DNA of 64,000 nt. Source: Helicobacter sp. 12S02232-10. Lineage in GTDB: Bacteria; Campylobacterota; Campylobacteria; Campylobacterales; Helicobacteraceae. Within the stretch, counting starts at the first letter, position 1, and each line of letters opens with the position of its first letter. The position numbers were made by a program, and so were the translations under genes. Below, in pieces: positions 18,131 to 26,957 of the stretch. The notes beneath the pieces were generated by a model. That model was not told where the DNA came from and searched no databases. It saw only the letters and a program-made list of their open reading frames with translations. The stretch is from the NCBI RefSeq assembly GCF_002272895.1, contig NZ_MLAQ01000009.1:22044-86043 (forward strand), written 5' to 3'.

Positions 18131-19378
18131 TCAAGAATAAAAAATACTATAAACGGCTGCTGAAATGGTCAATAAACCAAAAATAAGAATGAATAAATTT
18201 TCCAAAGGTCTTTTGTATTTTCTTAACGCATCAAATCTATAAATCGCATATAAAGGCATAATGAATAATATGATTGCCAACACCGGCCCGACGATATTAT
18301 CAATGATATTTAGAATTTGGGGGTTTGCATAAGCTACCAACCAAGAAACGATAAAAGTGAAGACGATAGTAATTTTTTTAGCAGTTTTTAGTGGAATTTT
18401 ACCACTAGAAATCTGAAACAAAATTCGATTAAAACCTTCTTGAGCGCCCAAATAATGCCCGAAAAATGACTTACCCATCGCAATAAAAGCAATAAGTGGT
18501 GCTGCATAAACTAAAATCGGAGCAATCGCCTTAACAATCGGATTTTGAAATCTTCCTGCAATATTTGCAAGCAAAGATAATATAGATATGTTTTGATCCT
18601 GTGCTGTGATAAAATCATCATAACTCAAACACATCATAAAAGAAAAGACAAAAAACATCACGCTTACAATCATTAAAACATTGCTTGCACCAATAATGCG
18701 AGAGCTTTTTTGATCGGCCATATCCCCGTATTTTTCCTTAGTATAGACAGCCAAAGAAGAAATAATAGGGGAATGATTAAAAGCAAAAACCATTACAGGC
18801 AACATCAACCAAAGCTTTTTAAGGTCTTGATGCCAAGAAAAATCAACATTATTAAATAAATTTAAATTCCACTCAGGTATCAAAGAAATCGCAATCAACA
18901 TCAAAACTATGATAAAAGGAAAAACTAAAGTACTCATAACCCTAACAATGAACTCTTGCCCAAAGCTTACAATCAAAACCAAAATCCCAACTAAAATAAA
19001 AGCCAATAACAAACGATTAGGGGATTGTAAATCCATCTGATGGATAATAAAACTCTCAAGCGTATTTGTAATCCCAACGCTATAAATAAGCAAGATGGGA
19101 AAAATAGCGCAAAAATACAAAAGTGTAATCACCATTCCTCCAGCTTTACCAAAATATTCTTGCGCGACTGCAGTAATATCATCAGAACTTACCGAAGAAG
19201 ACAATACAAAACGACACAAAGCACGATGAGCAAAAAAAGTAATCGGGAATGCCAATACAAGCATCATTATCAAAGGAATAAGACCACCTGCGCCTGTTTT
19301 TATCGGCAAAAACAAAACACCTGCGCCAATGGCAGTTCCATAAAGGCTCAATACCCATAAAAAATCATTCTTGCTCAT
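18131..19378 (-). CDS. sdaC: Serine transporter, HAAAP family (SdaC-like)
   Basis: 415-residue inner-membrane amino acid transporter with about 11 transmembrane segments. The N-terminus WVLSLYGTAIGAGVLFLPI is the conserved first helix of the hydroxy/aromatic amino acid permease family. It diverges from the serine dehydratase gene; sdaC and sdaA are also neighbours in H. pylori, so uptake of L-serine by proton symport is the likely function. The -10 box TATAAT lies at 19425-19420, and GGATAGGG precedes the ATG. Confidence 0.9.
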   Translation of the reverse strand: MSKNDFLWVLSLYGTAIGAGVLFLPIKTGAGGLIPLIMMLVLAFPITFFAHRALCRFVLSSSVSSDDITAVAQEYFGKAGGMVITLLYFCAIFPILLIYSVGITNTLESFIIHQMDLQSPNRLLLAFILVGILVLIVSFGQEFIVRVMSTLVFPFIIVLMLIAISLIPEWNLNLFNNVDFSWHQDLKKLWLMLPVMVFAFNHSPIISSLAVYTKEKYGDMADQKSSRIIGASNVLMIVSVMFFVFSFMMCLSYDDFITAQDQNISILSLLANIAGRFQNPIVKAIAPILVYAAPLIAFIAMGKSFFGHYLGAQEGFNRILFQISSGKIPLKTAKKITIVFTFIVSWLVAYANPQILNIIDNIVGPVLAIILFIMPLYAIYRFDALRKYKRPLENLFILIFGLLTISAAVYSIFYS

Positions 19379-19419
19379 CCCTATCCTTAGCTTGTTATTT
19401 AGAGTGTTATAGTGAATTG

Positions 19420-19425
19420 ATTATA
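19420..19425 (-). promoter_or_regulatory. -10 box of sdaC
   Basis: TATAAT on the minus strand 42 nt upstream of the sdaC ATG, in the divergent sdaC/sdaA gap. Confidence 0.45.
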
Positions 19426-19554
19426 TACAAAACAATGTTGCAATTTGAAATATATCCATCAAAATATTTCGATAAAGTAACAAAAAGAAACACATAATGA
19501 AGTTATTATTTAAATATGGGTTAATTTAGGACATTTTAGTTTAAAGATTAATCA

Positions 19555-19560
19555 TATAAT
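19555..19560 (+). promoter_or_regulatory. -10 box of sdaA
   Basis: TATAAT 33 nt upstream of the serine dehydratase ATG at 19593; the ribosome binding site AAGGAAATA follows. Confidence 0.5.
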
Positions 19561-19592
19561 CCAAAAATTTGAATGAAATATAAGGAAATAAT

Positions 19593-20960
19593 ATGAGCAA
19601 TCTAAATATATTTAAAATAGGGGTTGGTCCCTCCTCTTCACATACTTTAGGACCAATGCTTGCAGGGAACTTATTTTGCCAAAAAATTAGGAATAAATTG
19701 GAAAAAATCACAAAAATACAAGTTTGCTTTTATGGATCTTTATCCCTCACAGGCAAAGGGCATTTAAGCGATAGAGCCATCATTTGGGGATTAAGCGGAT
19801 TAGAAGCGAAAAATCTCGATACTTTGACCCAAGAAACCACGATCGCCAAAGCACTCAAAGACAAAAAACTTCTCTTGTGCGGGCAAAAAGAAATTGATTT
19901 TAATTACGAAAAAGACCTTCTATTTTCAAAACAATTCCTTCTTTTACACGAAAATGGACTGACACTAAAAGCGATTGATTCAAATGGAAACATATTAGAT
20001 GAAGAAACCTACTATTCTGTTGGAGGGGGATTTGTCAAAACACAGCAAGAATTACAAAAAATCAAGGAAAATGGTATAGAAAAAGAAGAAAATCCTGATC
20101 TCAAAATTATTTTCAATCATTCCAAAGACATTCTTGATTTTTGCCATAAGCAAGGTAAAAATTTGATTCAAGCCTCCCTTGAATACGAACTCCAGTTTAA
20201 TACTCTTGAACATATCAATCGCTATTGCTTAGAAATATGGACAACAATGCAAGAAGTGTATCACAATGGTATCCATCCTAAAAATAACACATTGCCTGGA
20301 AAACTCAAGCTCCACAGAAGAGCACCTGGTCTCTTCAGTAGATTGCAAGCCACAACCGACCCGCTTGGAATCATTGATTTCATTTCTCTATATGCCATCG
20401 CTATAGCTGAAGAGAATGCAAGTGGTGCAAAAGTCATCACCGCTCCTACAAATGGGGCTTGTGCAGTTAATCCAGCCGTTTTATTGTATCTGAAAAACCA
20501 TACCGTAGGTTTTAGCGATCAAAAAGCAGTGGATTTTTTACTTGCAGCAATGCTCATCGGTTCTCTTTACAAAAAAAATGCGAGCATTAGCGGTGCTGAA
20601 GCGGGTTGTCAAGCTGAAATCGGAGTGGCAAGCTCAATGGCTGCTGCTGCTATGGCCTCTGTTCTTGGAGCTGATGCTTTTATCGCTTCCAATGCAGCTG
20701 AAATCGCTATGGAACATCATTTGGGACTAACTTGCGATCCTGTAGGAGGTCTTGTCCAAATCCCTTGCATTGAAAGAAATGCCTTTGGAGCTATCAAAGC
20801 CATTATGGCAGCAAGAATGGCAATGAGCCGTAAAAGCGCTCCAAAAGTAACGCTTGATGAAGTCATTTTGACAATGTATAACACCGGAAAAGATATGAAT
20901 CTCAAATATAAAGAAACTTCACTTGGAGGATTGGCAACAACATTATCAAGCATTTGTTAA
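19593..20960 (+). CDS. sdaA: L-serine dehydratase (deaminase), iron-sulfur type
   Basis: Converts L-serine to pyruvate and ammonia, a main entry of amino acid carbon in Helicobacter. The 455-residue single-chain form contains the beta domain at the N-terminus (GVGPSSSHTLGPMLAG near residue 9) and the alpha domain with SGAEAGCQAEIGVASSMAAA and CDPVGGLVQIPCIERN, whose cysteines bind the catalytic 4Fe-4S cluster. It is divergent from the serine transporter. It converges on the catalase-like gene with only 3 nt between stops. H. pylori has the same single-chain form next to sdaC. Confidence 0.95.
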   Translation: MSNLNIFKIGVGPSSSHTLGPMLAGNLFCQKIRNKLEKITKIQVCFYGSLSLTGKGHLSDRAIIWGLSGLEAKNLDTLTQETTIAKALKDKKLLLCGQKEIDFNYEKDLLFSKQFLLLHENGLTLKAIDSNGNILDEETYYSVGGGFVKTQQELQKIKENGIEKEENPDLKIIFNHSKDILDFCHKQGKNLIQASLEYELQFNTLEHINRYCLEIWTTMQEVYHNGIHPKNNTLPGKLKLHRRAPGLFSRLQATTDPLGIIDFISLYAIAIAEENASGAKVITAPTNGACAVNPAVLLYLKNHTVGFSDQKAVDFLLAAMLIGSLYKKNASISGAEAGCQAEIGVASSMAAAAMASVLGADAFIASNAAEIAMEHHLGLTCDPVGGLVQIPCIERNAFGAIKAIMAARMAMSRKSAPKVTLDEVILTMYNTGKDMNLKYKETSLGGLATTLSSIC

Positions 20961-20963
20961 AAA

Positions 20964-21908
20964 CTATTGCCGTCTTTGATGGGTGATACCATAAACCTGA
21001 TTGCGAAATTCAAAGACAGGATCAATGGGAGCTTGGACACCTTCAGGGAGTATGCCAGGCAAAAATACATCGAGATTACACGAATTGCCTTTAAATTTGT
21101 CCAACTCTAATGTGCCTAAAAAAATCTTTCTATTTGTATTTTCCCAAGGTATGCTAATATCATCAAGCACATCTTTAGGATTAGCCAAAACTAAATACAT
21201 ATAATACTTCACGCTACCTTTTTTAAGATCTTCTTGAAATCTTTTTTCTAAAAAGTTATCGCCTGCTTTCTTTGCTTCTTTATCAGAAAGCTCAATGATT
21301 CCTGCGTGGGGAACAAAAATAATCTTTGCATTCATTATCTTTGCATCTGCCCCTAAAATTTTATAAACGTGTTGGGTATTAAATTGCACATTAGCAAGAC
21401 TTAAAGGCACTCCAAGTGTCTTCCCATAGTCCAAAAATCGTCGCACACTTGGGTATTTTCCAGCAAGTACCTCTAAATTTTTCTTATCAGGATCAGAAAC
21501 AGCTTTCAAAAATTCCACAATCACATCAGGAGTTTTTCCTGCATTAATCACAGTGTTTAACATCGCTAAATCCCAATAATCTTTCCCATTAGTCAATTTA
21601 AGTGCCAAACCATGAACACTAAATCGATCACTTGCATTTGGATTTCCTCCACCTGTGGAAAATCTTGCAACAACTTTACTTTTTGTGTTCAATAAAGGGA
21701 TTTTTACAAATTCATCTATGTCTTTTCGAGGGTCAAAGTGACCTGCGATACAAAATCCTTTAGTATGATTGACTTTTTTATGGGGATAATTTTTATCTCC
21801 AAACCTCTGATAAAAAAAATCCGCTGCTTCCTGAGGGGTAAGGGTTTCTTGAGCAAAAAGTACTCCCATCATCAACCCTAAAGATAATAATATGCATTTT
21901 GTTGTCAT
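20964..21908 (-). CDS. Catalase-like heme protein (catalase-related peroxidase), exported
   Basis: 314-residue short member of the heme catalase superfamily, much smaller than KatA (about 500 residues). It starts with a signal peptide (MTTKCILLSLGLMMGVLFAQ), so it acts in the periplasm. Distal histidine segment HTKGFCIAGHFDP, the RFSTGGGNPNASD segment and NVQFNTQHVYK are family motifs, and the proximal heme tyrosine is expected in VYGITHQRR at the C-terminus. Related short proteins act as peroxidases rather than true catalases. H. pylori encodes a similar catalase-like protein. -10 TATAAT at 21945-21940. Confidence 0.9.
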   Translation of the reverse strand: MTTKCILLSLGLMMGVLFAQETLTPQEAADFFYQRFGDKNYPHKKVNHTKGFCIAGHFDPRKDIDEFVKIPLLNTKSKVVARFSTGGGNPNASDRFSVHGLALKLTNGKDYWDLAMLNTVINAGKTPDVIVEFLKAVSDPDKKNLEVLAGKYPSVRRFLDYGKTLGVPLSLANVQFNTQHVYKILGADAKIMNAKIIFVPHAGIIELSDKEAKKAGDNFLEKRFQEDLKKGSVKYYMYLVLANPKDVLDDISIPWENTNRKIFLGTLELDKFKGNSCNLDVFLPGILPEGVQAPIDPVFEFRNQVYGITHQRRQ

Positions 21909-21939
21909 TTGGTTGTTCCTGCTAAATTTAAAAGATTAG

Positions 21940-21945
21940 ATTATA
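21940..21945 (-). promoter_or_regulatory. Extended -10 box of the catalase-like gene
   Basis: TGCTATAAT on the minus strand, an extended -10, 32 nt upstream of the ATG; AGGAAC serves as ribosome binding site. Confidence 0.5.
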
Positions 21946-22043
21946 GCAAAATCTTATGTAAGCAGGAAAAACCAAAGCTTGCCGATAGAGTAACTCATTA
22001 TAGAAAAAATAATTTTGTCAATACAAAAACAATTTAAGATTTT

Positions 22044-24305
22044 CTAAAAAAACTTGCTTGCGATTTGAACATAAAATGAAGCTCCCATTGTCTTATAATA
22101 ATCATAATATTGGGCATTGGTAAAATTCAAAAAGCTAAGCGAAAGTGAGGTTTTATTATGGAATTCATACCCGATTTTAGCATCAAATGTCGCTCGCGGA
22201 TCGACTGAACCAAAAGTATGGCTAGGAGTTTTTGTGTTTTTTATGTTTGTGTAAGCTCCTGATTGTACATTCATTTGCAAAGAACCATAAAATCCTTCCC
22301 TATCCTCTCCCCCATACAATAATGCCAAATGCCCCATATGTTGTGGGATAAAAGCAATATAATGCCCGTTTGTAGAAGGATCAGCATTATTTTTAATCAC
22401 TCGGGCGTTGGTAAAAGTATAATTAGCCATCAAGGACAAATCCCCATAAATTTTCTGATCAACTTCAAGTTCAACCCCATTAATGCGTTCGTGTCCGCCG
22501 TTAATATTTTTATAAGGATCATCAACAGTCCCTGAACCATTTTTATAAATAGCATTATACATTTCAGTCTGATAGTAATATGCCTTAAAAAGCCCGCCAT
22601 AAGCATTTCCTTGTTCAATCCCAAGATCAAACTCTAAGCCATATTCTGGAGAAAGAAGCGGGTTACTCTCTTGATAATCCCCGCTATGGGCGTGTGCATA
22701 CATCTCTCTTGTATTGGGCGCACGAAATGCCAACCCGATGGAACCTTTCAACACAGTATATTTATAAGGCTTGTAATTGAGTGCAAATTTTGGAGAGGGA
22801 AAGAATTTTTTCGTATCGGGCAAAACCTGTCTGCTTGGATCAGTAGAAGTTTTATCCATCGTAGTCATATTATAAGTCTGCCAATAATCCAATCTCAATC
22901 CCAAATTGGTGCTAAAAATATCGCTCCATTTACTCGTAAATTGTGTCCAAGCTGCAATCGTCCAAGCACTGCTTTTATCTTGTCTGTAAAGACCGGTATA
23001 GGTCTTCCAAAAATCTCTCTGCGTCCAATTACCCACATAATTCCTATCGTTAGAAGCACTCATCATCCTACCTTGAAAACCTACCATTAAAGTATGTTTA
23101 TCTGAAAGTTTATTTTGATAAATCACATCTAAATAATTACTGCTCGCAGCATTATCCAAAGACTCCCCAGGACCACCAAAAATACTCGTATTGCTATTAG
23201 AAGCATTTCCATCAGCAAAATGTGAAACCAAATCCACACTAGAAATCGTGGTAGTGAGTGAAGAATCATCATCAAAATAGTGTTTATGAGAAATTGAAGC
23301 GATGTAGTTTTGTTCAAACCGAAATCCTGACCAACCAATCCCATAAAAAGGGCTGTAAAAATTATTGGGAGTAGTGCCGGTACTGATTTTACCGCCATAA
23401 ACAGGCTGATTATTTGCATCTCTTAAATCTGTTTTGACAGAATTTTGATTTTCATTAATCGTAGACATATTAAACGTCAAACTCGTAGTATCTTTATCTG
23501 CCCAATCATATTCTGCTTTGATATGGACATTATTTGTCAAATATCCCGTGCGACCCACATTGCCTACATTCTCTCCTGTTGCAGGAGTATGTCCATTAAC
23601 CGTAATATTATCAGCTGTATCAAATGTTTTTTTCATTAATGCAGGCACACGTGCATACCCATCGCTTGTTGTAAATCCATAGCTTGCTTTTACACGCAAA
23701 CGTTTATCAAAGAAAGCATCTCCTATGCTGAAATACCCGCGAACTCTATTTTGTTCTGCACCCCCATTGACAATTTCATTGCCATAACCCAACTCCGCTT
23801 TTGATTCAAGTTTTGTAGGCATTGAAGTGATAAAGTTGATAACACCCCCTATCCCGCCGGTTCCATACAAACTACTAAAAGGACCGCGAACAACTTCTAT
23901 TTTTTCAATATCCATACTTGAAATTGATTGAATAATGCGCATTTCTCCTTCTAAATCATTCAAAATTACTCCATCTAGCATTACAAGCGTCCCATAAGGG
24001 ATTCCTCGCATAAAGACTTGGGGTCTTCCGTTATAGCCTGCATCTTTATCCACCTTTATGCCTGCCATTACCCGCATCATATCACTCAACTGCTGGGATG
24101 TCCTGTCTTTGATTTCTTTATGATCCATCACAGTAACATTACCTGGTGCCTCTGAAATCAAAGTGGGGGTTCGCGTAGAGGTTGTAACAATCTTGTTAAG
24201 TTCGTAATCTTTGGTCTCATCTCCAAAAACTGAATAAAAACTGCCTGTCAAAAACAACATCAGTGAAACTGAAATAAAATGTCTCTTCCTTTGGACCATT
24301 TGCAT
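22044..24305 (-). CDS. TonB-dependent outer membrane receptor (probable nickel/metallophore importer)
   Basis: 753-residue TonB-dependent receptor, paralog of the 15653-17842 gene. Signal peptide within the first about 28 residues (VSLMLFLTGSFYSVFG), plug motifs VTVMDHKEIKDRTS, LVMLDGVILNDLEG and IEVVRGPFSSLYGTGGIGG, and a long barrel ending ASFYVQIASKFF. Start ATG 24305 with AGGAG close by; an in-frame ATG two codons later is equally possible. A -10 box and a NikR-like inverted repeat lie directly upstream in the same arrangement as in the other receptor. The substrate is inferred from that site only. Confidence 0.9.
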   Translation of the reverse strand: MQMVQRKRHFISVSLMLFLTGSFYSVFGDETKDYELNKIVTTSTRTPTLISEAPGNVTVMDHKEIKDRTSQQLSDMMRVMAGIKVDKDAGYNGRPQVFMRGIPYGTLVMLDGVILNDLEGEMRIIQSISSMDIEKIEVVRGPFSSLYGTGGIGGVINFITSMPTKLESKAELGYGNEIVNGGAEQNRVRGYFSIGDAFFDKRLRVKASYGFTTSDGYARVPALMKKTFDTADNITVNGHTPATGENVGNVGRTGYLTNNVHIKAEYDWADKDTTSLTFNMSTINENQNSVKTDLRDANNQPVYGGKISTGTTPNNFYSPFYGIGWSGFRFEQNYIASISHKHYFDDDSSLTTTISSVDLVSHFADGNASNSNTSIFGGPGESLDNAASSNYLDVIYQNKLSDKHTLMVGFQGRMMSASNDRNYVGNWTQRDFWKTYTGLYRQDKSSAWTIAAWTQFTSKWSDIFSTNLGLRLDYWQTYNMTTMDKTSTDPSRQVLPDTKKFFPSPKFALNYKPYKYTVLKGSIGLAFRAPNTREMYAHAHSGDYQESNPLLSPEYGLEFDLGIEQGNAYGGLFKAYYYQTEMYNAIYKNGSGTVDDPYKNINGGHERINGVELEVDQKIYGDLSLMANYTFTNARVIKNNADPSTNGHYIAFIPQHMGHLALLYGGEDREGFYGSLQMNVQSGAYTNIKNTKTPSHTFGSVDPRATFDAKIGYEFHNKTSLSLSFLNFTNAQYYDYYKTMGASFYVQIASKFF

Positions 24306-24322
24306 TATCTCCTGAAAAATTT

Positions 24323-24347
24323 TATTACTAATTTTTATATAGTAATA
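24323..24347 (-). promoter_or_regulatory. NikR-like operator upstream of TonB receptor 2
   Basis: Perfect inverted repeat TATTACT-N11-AGTAATA; half-site length and spacer match the H. pylori NikR consensus, with one mismatch in each half. Located 18-42 nt before the ATG. Confidence 0.5.
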
Positions 24348-24355
24348 TTATTGAC

Positions 24356-24361
24356 ATTTTA
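24356..24361 (-). promoter_or_regulatory. -10 box of TonB receptor 2
   Basis: TAAAAT on the minus strand; a start near 24349 would place the NikR-like repeat at about +2 to +26. Confidence 0.4.
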
Positions 24362-24458
24362 TTCATTATTTCTTAATACTTTATTAAAAATTAATATATT
24401 TTAATAGAATGGATATGAGAAATCAAAATTTAAACTTCTTCCCAAATCCCAATTAAAA

Positions 24459-25829
24459 CTAAAAAGAAATGATAAAACCGCTGATAAAAATTACCAAAAT
24501 GATTATAGGAATGGCGTACTTGACATATTTATACCAAATCCCAACCAATTTTGCATTTGCAGAATTTCCGTTTTTAAGCTCTTTGATTGCGTCTTCTCTA
24601 AGCACCCATCCTACAAAAATACTCGCCCCCAAAGCCGTCAAAACAAATAAAATATTCCCACTGATAAAATCAAAAGCATCAAAAATATTTTTTCCAAAAA
24701 TTTTAACCTCACTCCAAGGACCATAAGTCAAAATACAAGGAATATTCCCGAAAATAAAAATCATCCCCAAAACAAAAGCAATCGCGTTTTGACGCCTCCA
24801 TTTGAGTTTTTCAACAATTGCAGTGATAATAACTTCATAGATGGGCAAAGAAGTAGTTAGTGCTGCCACAATCAGAAGTAAAAAAAACACAATTCCAAAA
24901 GCATTCCCAAAATGCATATGCGAAAACACGATCGGAAGAGTTTTAAAAACCAAAGAAGGCCCAGAATCTGGATTCAAACCAAAGCTAAAAAGCGAAGGAA
25001 AAATCATAAATCCCGCCATAATTGCAATAAAAGTATTTAAAACCCCTGTCATTGCAGCCGTTTTTATCAAGTCTTCATTCTTATCCAGATAAGAAGAAAG
25101 CGTGATCATCACTCCAAACCCCAAAGACAAAGCAAAAAATACTTGCCCTAAAACTAAAATAAAGAGCTTGGGTGTGATCTTGGTAAAATCAGGCGTAAGG
25201 TAAAATTTTACCCCCTCCATTGCTCCAGGCATTGTAAGATTACGAATCACCATCGCCATCAAACATAAGAAAAGCAAAGGCATCAGATATTTCATCGAAC
25301 GCTCAATCCCATCAATAATCCCCCTAGATAAAATCAACCAATTCAGTGCGACAAAAATAAAAGTAAAAATGCCTATCTCTAAAGGAGCTTGCTCAATATG
25401 TGTGGAATAAAAAAGTGAGGTTATTTCTTTATTTATAGGAGCAGAAAGATTCAAAGTGCCATTAAGAATATTCACGATATAAGAGATGACCCATCCCCCA
25501 AGCACCATATAATAAGCCAAAATACCAAAAGAACCTGCCAAACCCATATAACCGATAATTTTCCAATATTTAGAAATCTTTTTCTCTTCTACAAACCCGC
25601 CAAAAGCATCTACAGAATTCATATGGGCACGTCTCCCAATCACATTTTCTACCAAAATAACTGGTATGCCCACAACAATCATTGCAATGATAAAAACCAA
25701 TACATAAGCCCCACCTCCGTTTTCTCCAACTAAATAAGGAAACCGCCAAGTTGCTCCAAACCCTACCGTAGCTCCTGCTACCGTTAAAATATAGGTAAGA
25801 CGACTTGACCAAAGCTGTCTTTTTTGCAT
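24459..25829 (-). CDS. Sodium-dependent transporter, SNF (neurotransmitter symporter) family
   Basis: 456-residue inner-membrane transporter with 11-12 hydrophobic segments. The N-terminus WSSRLTYILTVAGATVGFGA and the following WRFPYLVGENGGGAY carry the signature of NSS/SNF transporters, in which the unwound first helix binds sodium and the amino acid. Bacterial members such as LeuT and Tyt1 import amino acids with sodium; the substrate here is unknown. GGAGATCAG precedes the ATG. It is an independent unit between the TonB receptor and the asparaginase operon. H. pylori has two related genes. Confidence 0.92.
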   Translation of the reverse strand: MQKRQLWSSRLTYILTVAGATVGFGATWRFPYLVGENGGGAYVLVFIIAMIVVGIPVILVENVIGRRAHMNSVDAFGGFVEEKKISKYWKIIGYMGLAGSFGILAYYMVLGGWVISYIVNILNGTLNLSAPINKEITSLFYSTHIEQAPLEIGIFTFIFVALNWLILSRGIIDGIERSMKYLMPLLFLCLMAMVIRNLTMPGAMEGVKFYLTPDFTKITPKLFILVLGQVFFALSLGFGVMITLSSYLDKNEDLIKTAAMTGVLNTFIAIMAGFMIFPSLFSFGLNPDSGPSLVFKTLPIVFSHMHFGNAFGIVFFLLLIVAALTTSLPIYEVIITAIVEKLKWRRQNAIAFVLGMIFIFGNIPCILTYGPWSEVKIFGKNIFDAFDFISGNILFVLTALGASIFVGWVLREDAIKELKNGNSANAKLVGIWYKYVKYAIPIIILVIFISGFIISF

Positions 25830-25967
25830 CTGATCTCCTTTTTATTTAAATTGATTGAAAAGTTCTTTAGACTTTAAAGATTATCTAGAAAAATTGGCAA
25901 CTTTTATTAAGTTTAAAATACAAATAGCAATCCAAAATCTTTAATATCTGAAAAACCAAGTCTTTAT

Positions 25968-26933
25968 CTAATCAATAAGGGTATCTAAAAAATCTTGATA
26001 TATCTCCATATTCAAACCATTCCCTAAGATTGCCCATAATAAAATCCTAGCTTTTCTCCCGCTTAAATAGCCTCCCATCAAAACTCCCCGCTCTCTCAAA
26101 TCAATTTCAGCCCCTTTATAACCATAGGTTTGATAAGCTGCGGATCCATCTGTTGTCCTTGTACAGACAACGACAGGCATTTTTTCTATCACACTATCAA
26201 GTAGCGCACTTGTTTCCAAACTAATATGTCCAGCTCCGAATCCTTTGATAACTAAGCCATCTTGGGTTTGTTTGACCCATTCCAAAACACTTGCATCCCC
26301 ATCTAAAGTCTGTTCCCACAAAAATACTTTTTTCATAACAGAAGGCATAGGTAAAATGAAACGTTTCAATTTAGGATAAAAATACTCTACTTTCCCCTCA
26401 GAAATAAAGCCACAAGTTTTGCCATCTGAACAAAAAGTATTTACCGAAAAACTATGAGATTTTCTCACCCATCTAGCTGTATGGATGGTATCATTCATTA
26501 CCACCATCACCCCTCTTTCTGTGCTATTAGGACTAAGGGCACATAAAATACTGCTATAAAGATTCCTAATGCCATCTGCCCCAATAGCATTAGCATCTCT
26601 CATTGCTCCCATTAAAATCAAAGGCTCGCGATGATTCCAAAACAAATCACATAAAAAAGCACTTTCTTCAAGTGTATCTGTTCCCTGTGTAAGGATCACG
26701 CCATTAGCACCATTTTTTATTTGAGTATTCGCCCAATCTAGGGCACTTAAAAGCATTTCAAATTTTAAATGCCCACTTGGGAGAGCAAAAAGACTTTCTG
26801 CATAAAGTTCTGCCTCAATATCAGGAAGTGCTGCAATAAAATCTTTTGCACAAAGCTTAGGAACAACACCCTCGCCTTTGTTTTTTGAAGTCATTGAAAT
26901 TGTCCCGCCTAAAGAACCGATAGATATTTTCAT
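25968..26933 (-). CDS. L-asparaginase family amidohydrolase (cytosolic)
   Basis: 321-residue asparaginase/glutaminase-superfamily enzyme. Seen: nucleophile threonine in SLGGTISM near residue 11, second active-site TQGTDTLEES near residue 84, the MGAMRDANAIGADGIRN segment, and the lysine of RWVRKSH. There is no signal peptide, unlike the periplasmic AnsB of Helicobacter. It is the last gene of an operon with a tartrate/D-malate-type dehydrogenase and an MFS anion transporter (24-nt gap to the MFS gene), an odd setting for asparagine use. A related amide or acid amide could be the real substrate. GGAGATT precedes the ATG. Confidence 0.87.
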   Translation of the reverse strand: MKISIGSLGGTISMTSKNKGEGVVPKLCAKDFIAALPDIEAELYAESLFALPSGHLKFEMLLSALDWANTQIKNGANGVILTQGTDTLEESAFLCDLFWNHREPLILMGAMRDANAIGADGIRNLYSSILCALSPNSTERGVMVVMNDTIHTARWVRKSHSFSVNTFCSDGKTCGFISEGKVEYFYPKLKRFILPMPSVMKKVFLWEQTLDGDASVLEWVKQTQDGLVIKGFGAGHISLETSALLDSVIEKMPVVVCTRTTDGSAAYQTYGYKGAEIDLRERGVLMGGYLSGRKARILLWAILGNGLNMEIYQDFLDTLID

Positions 26934-26957
26934 TTTAATCTCCTGTTTCTTGTTTGT

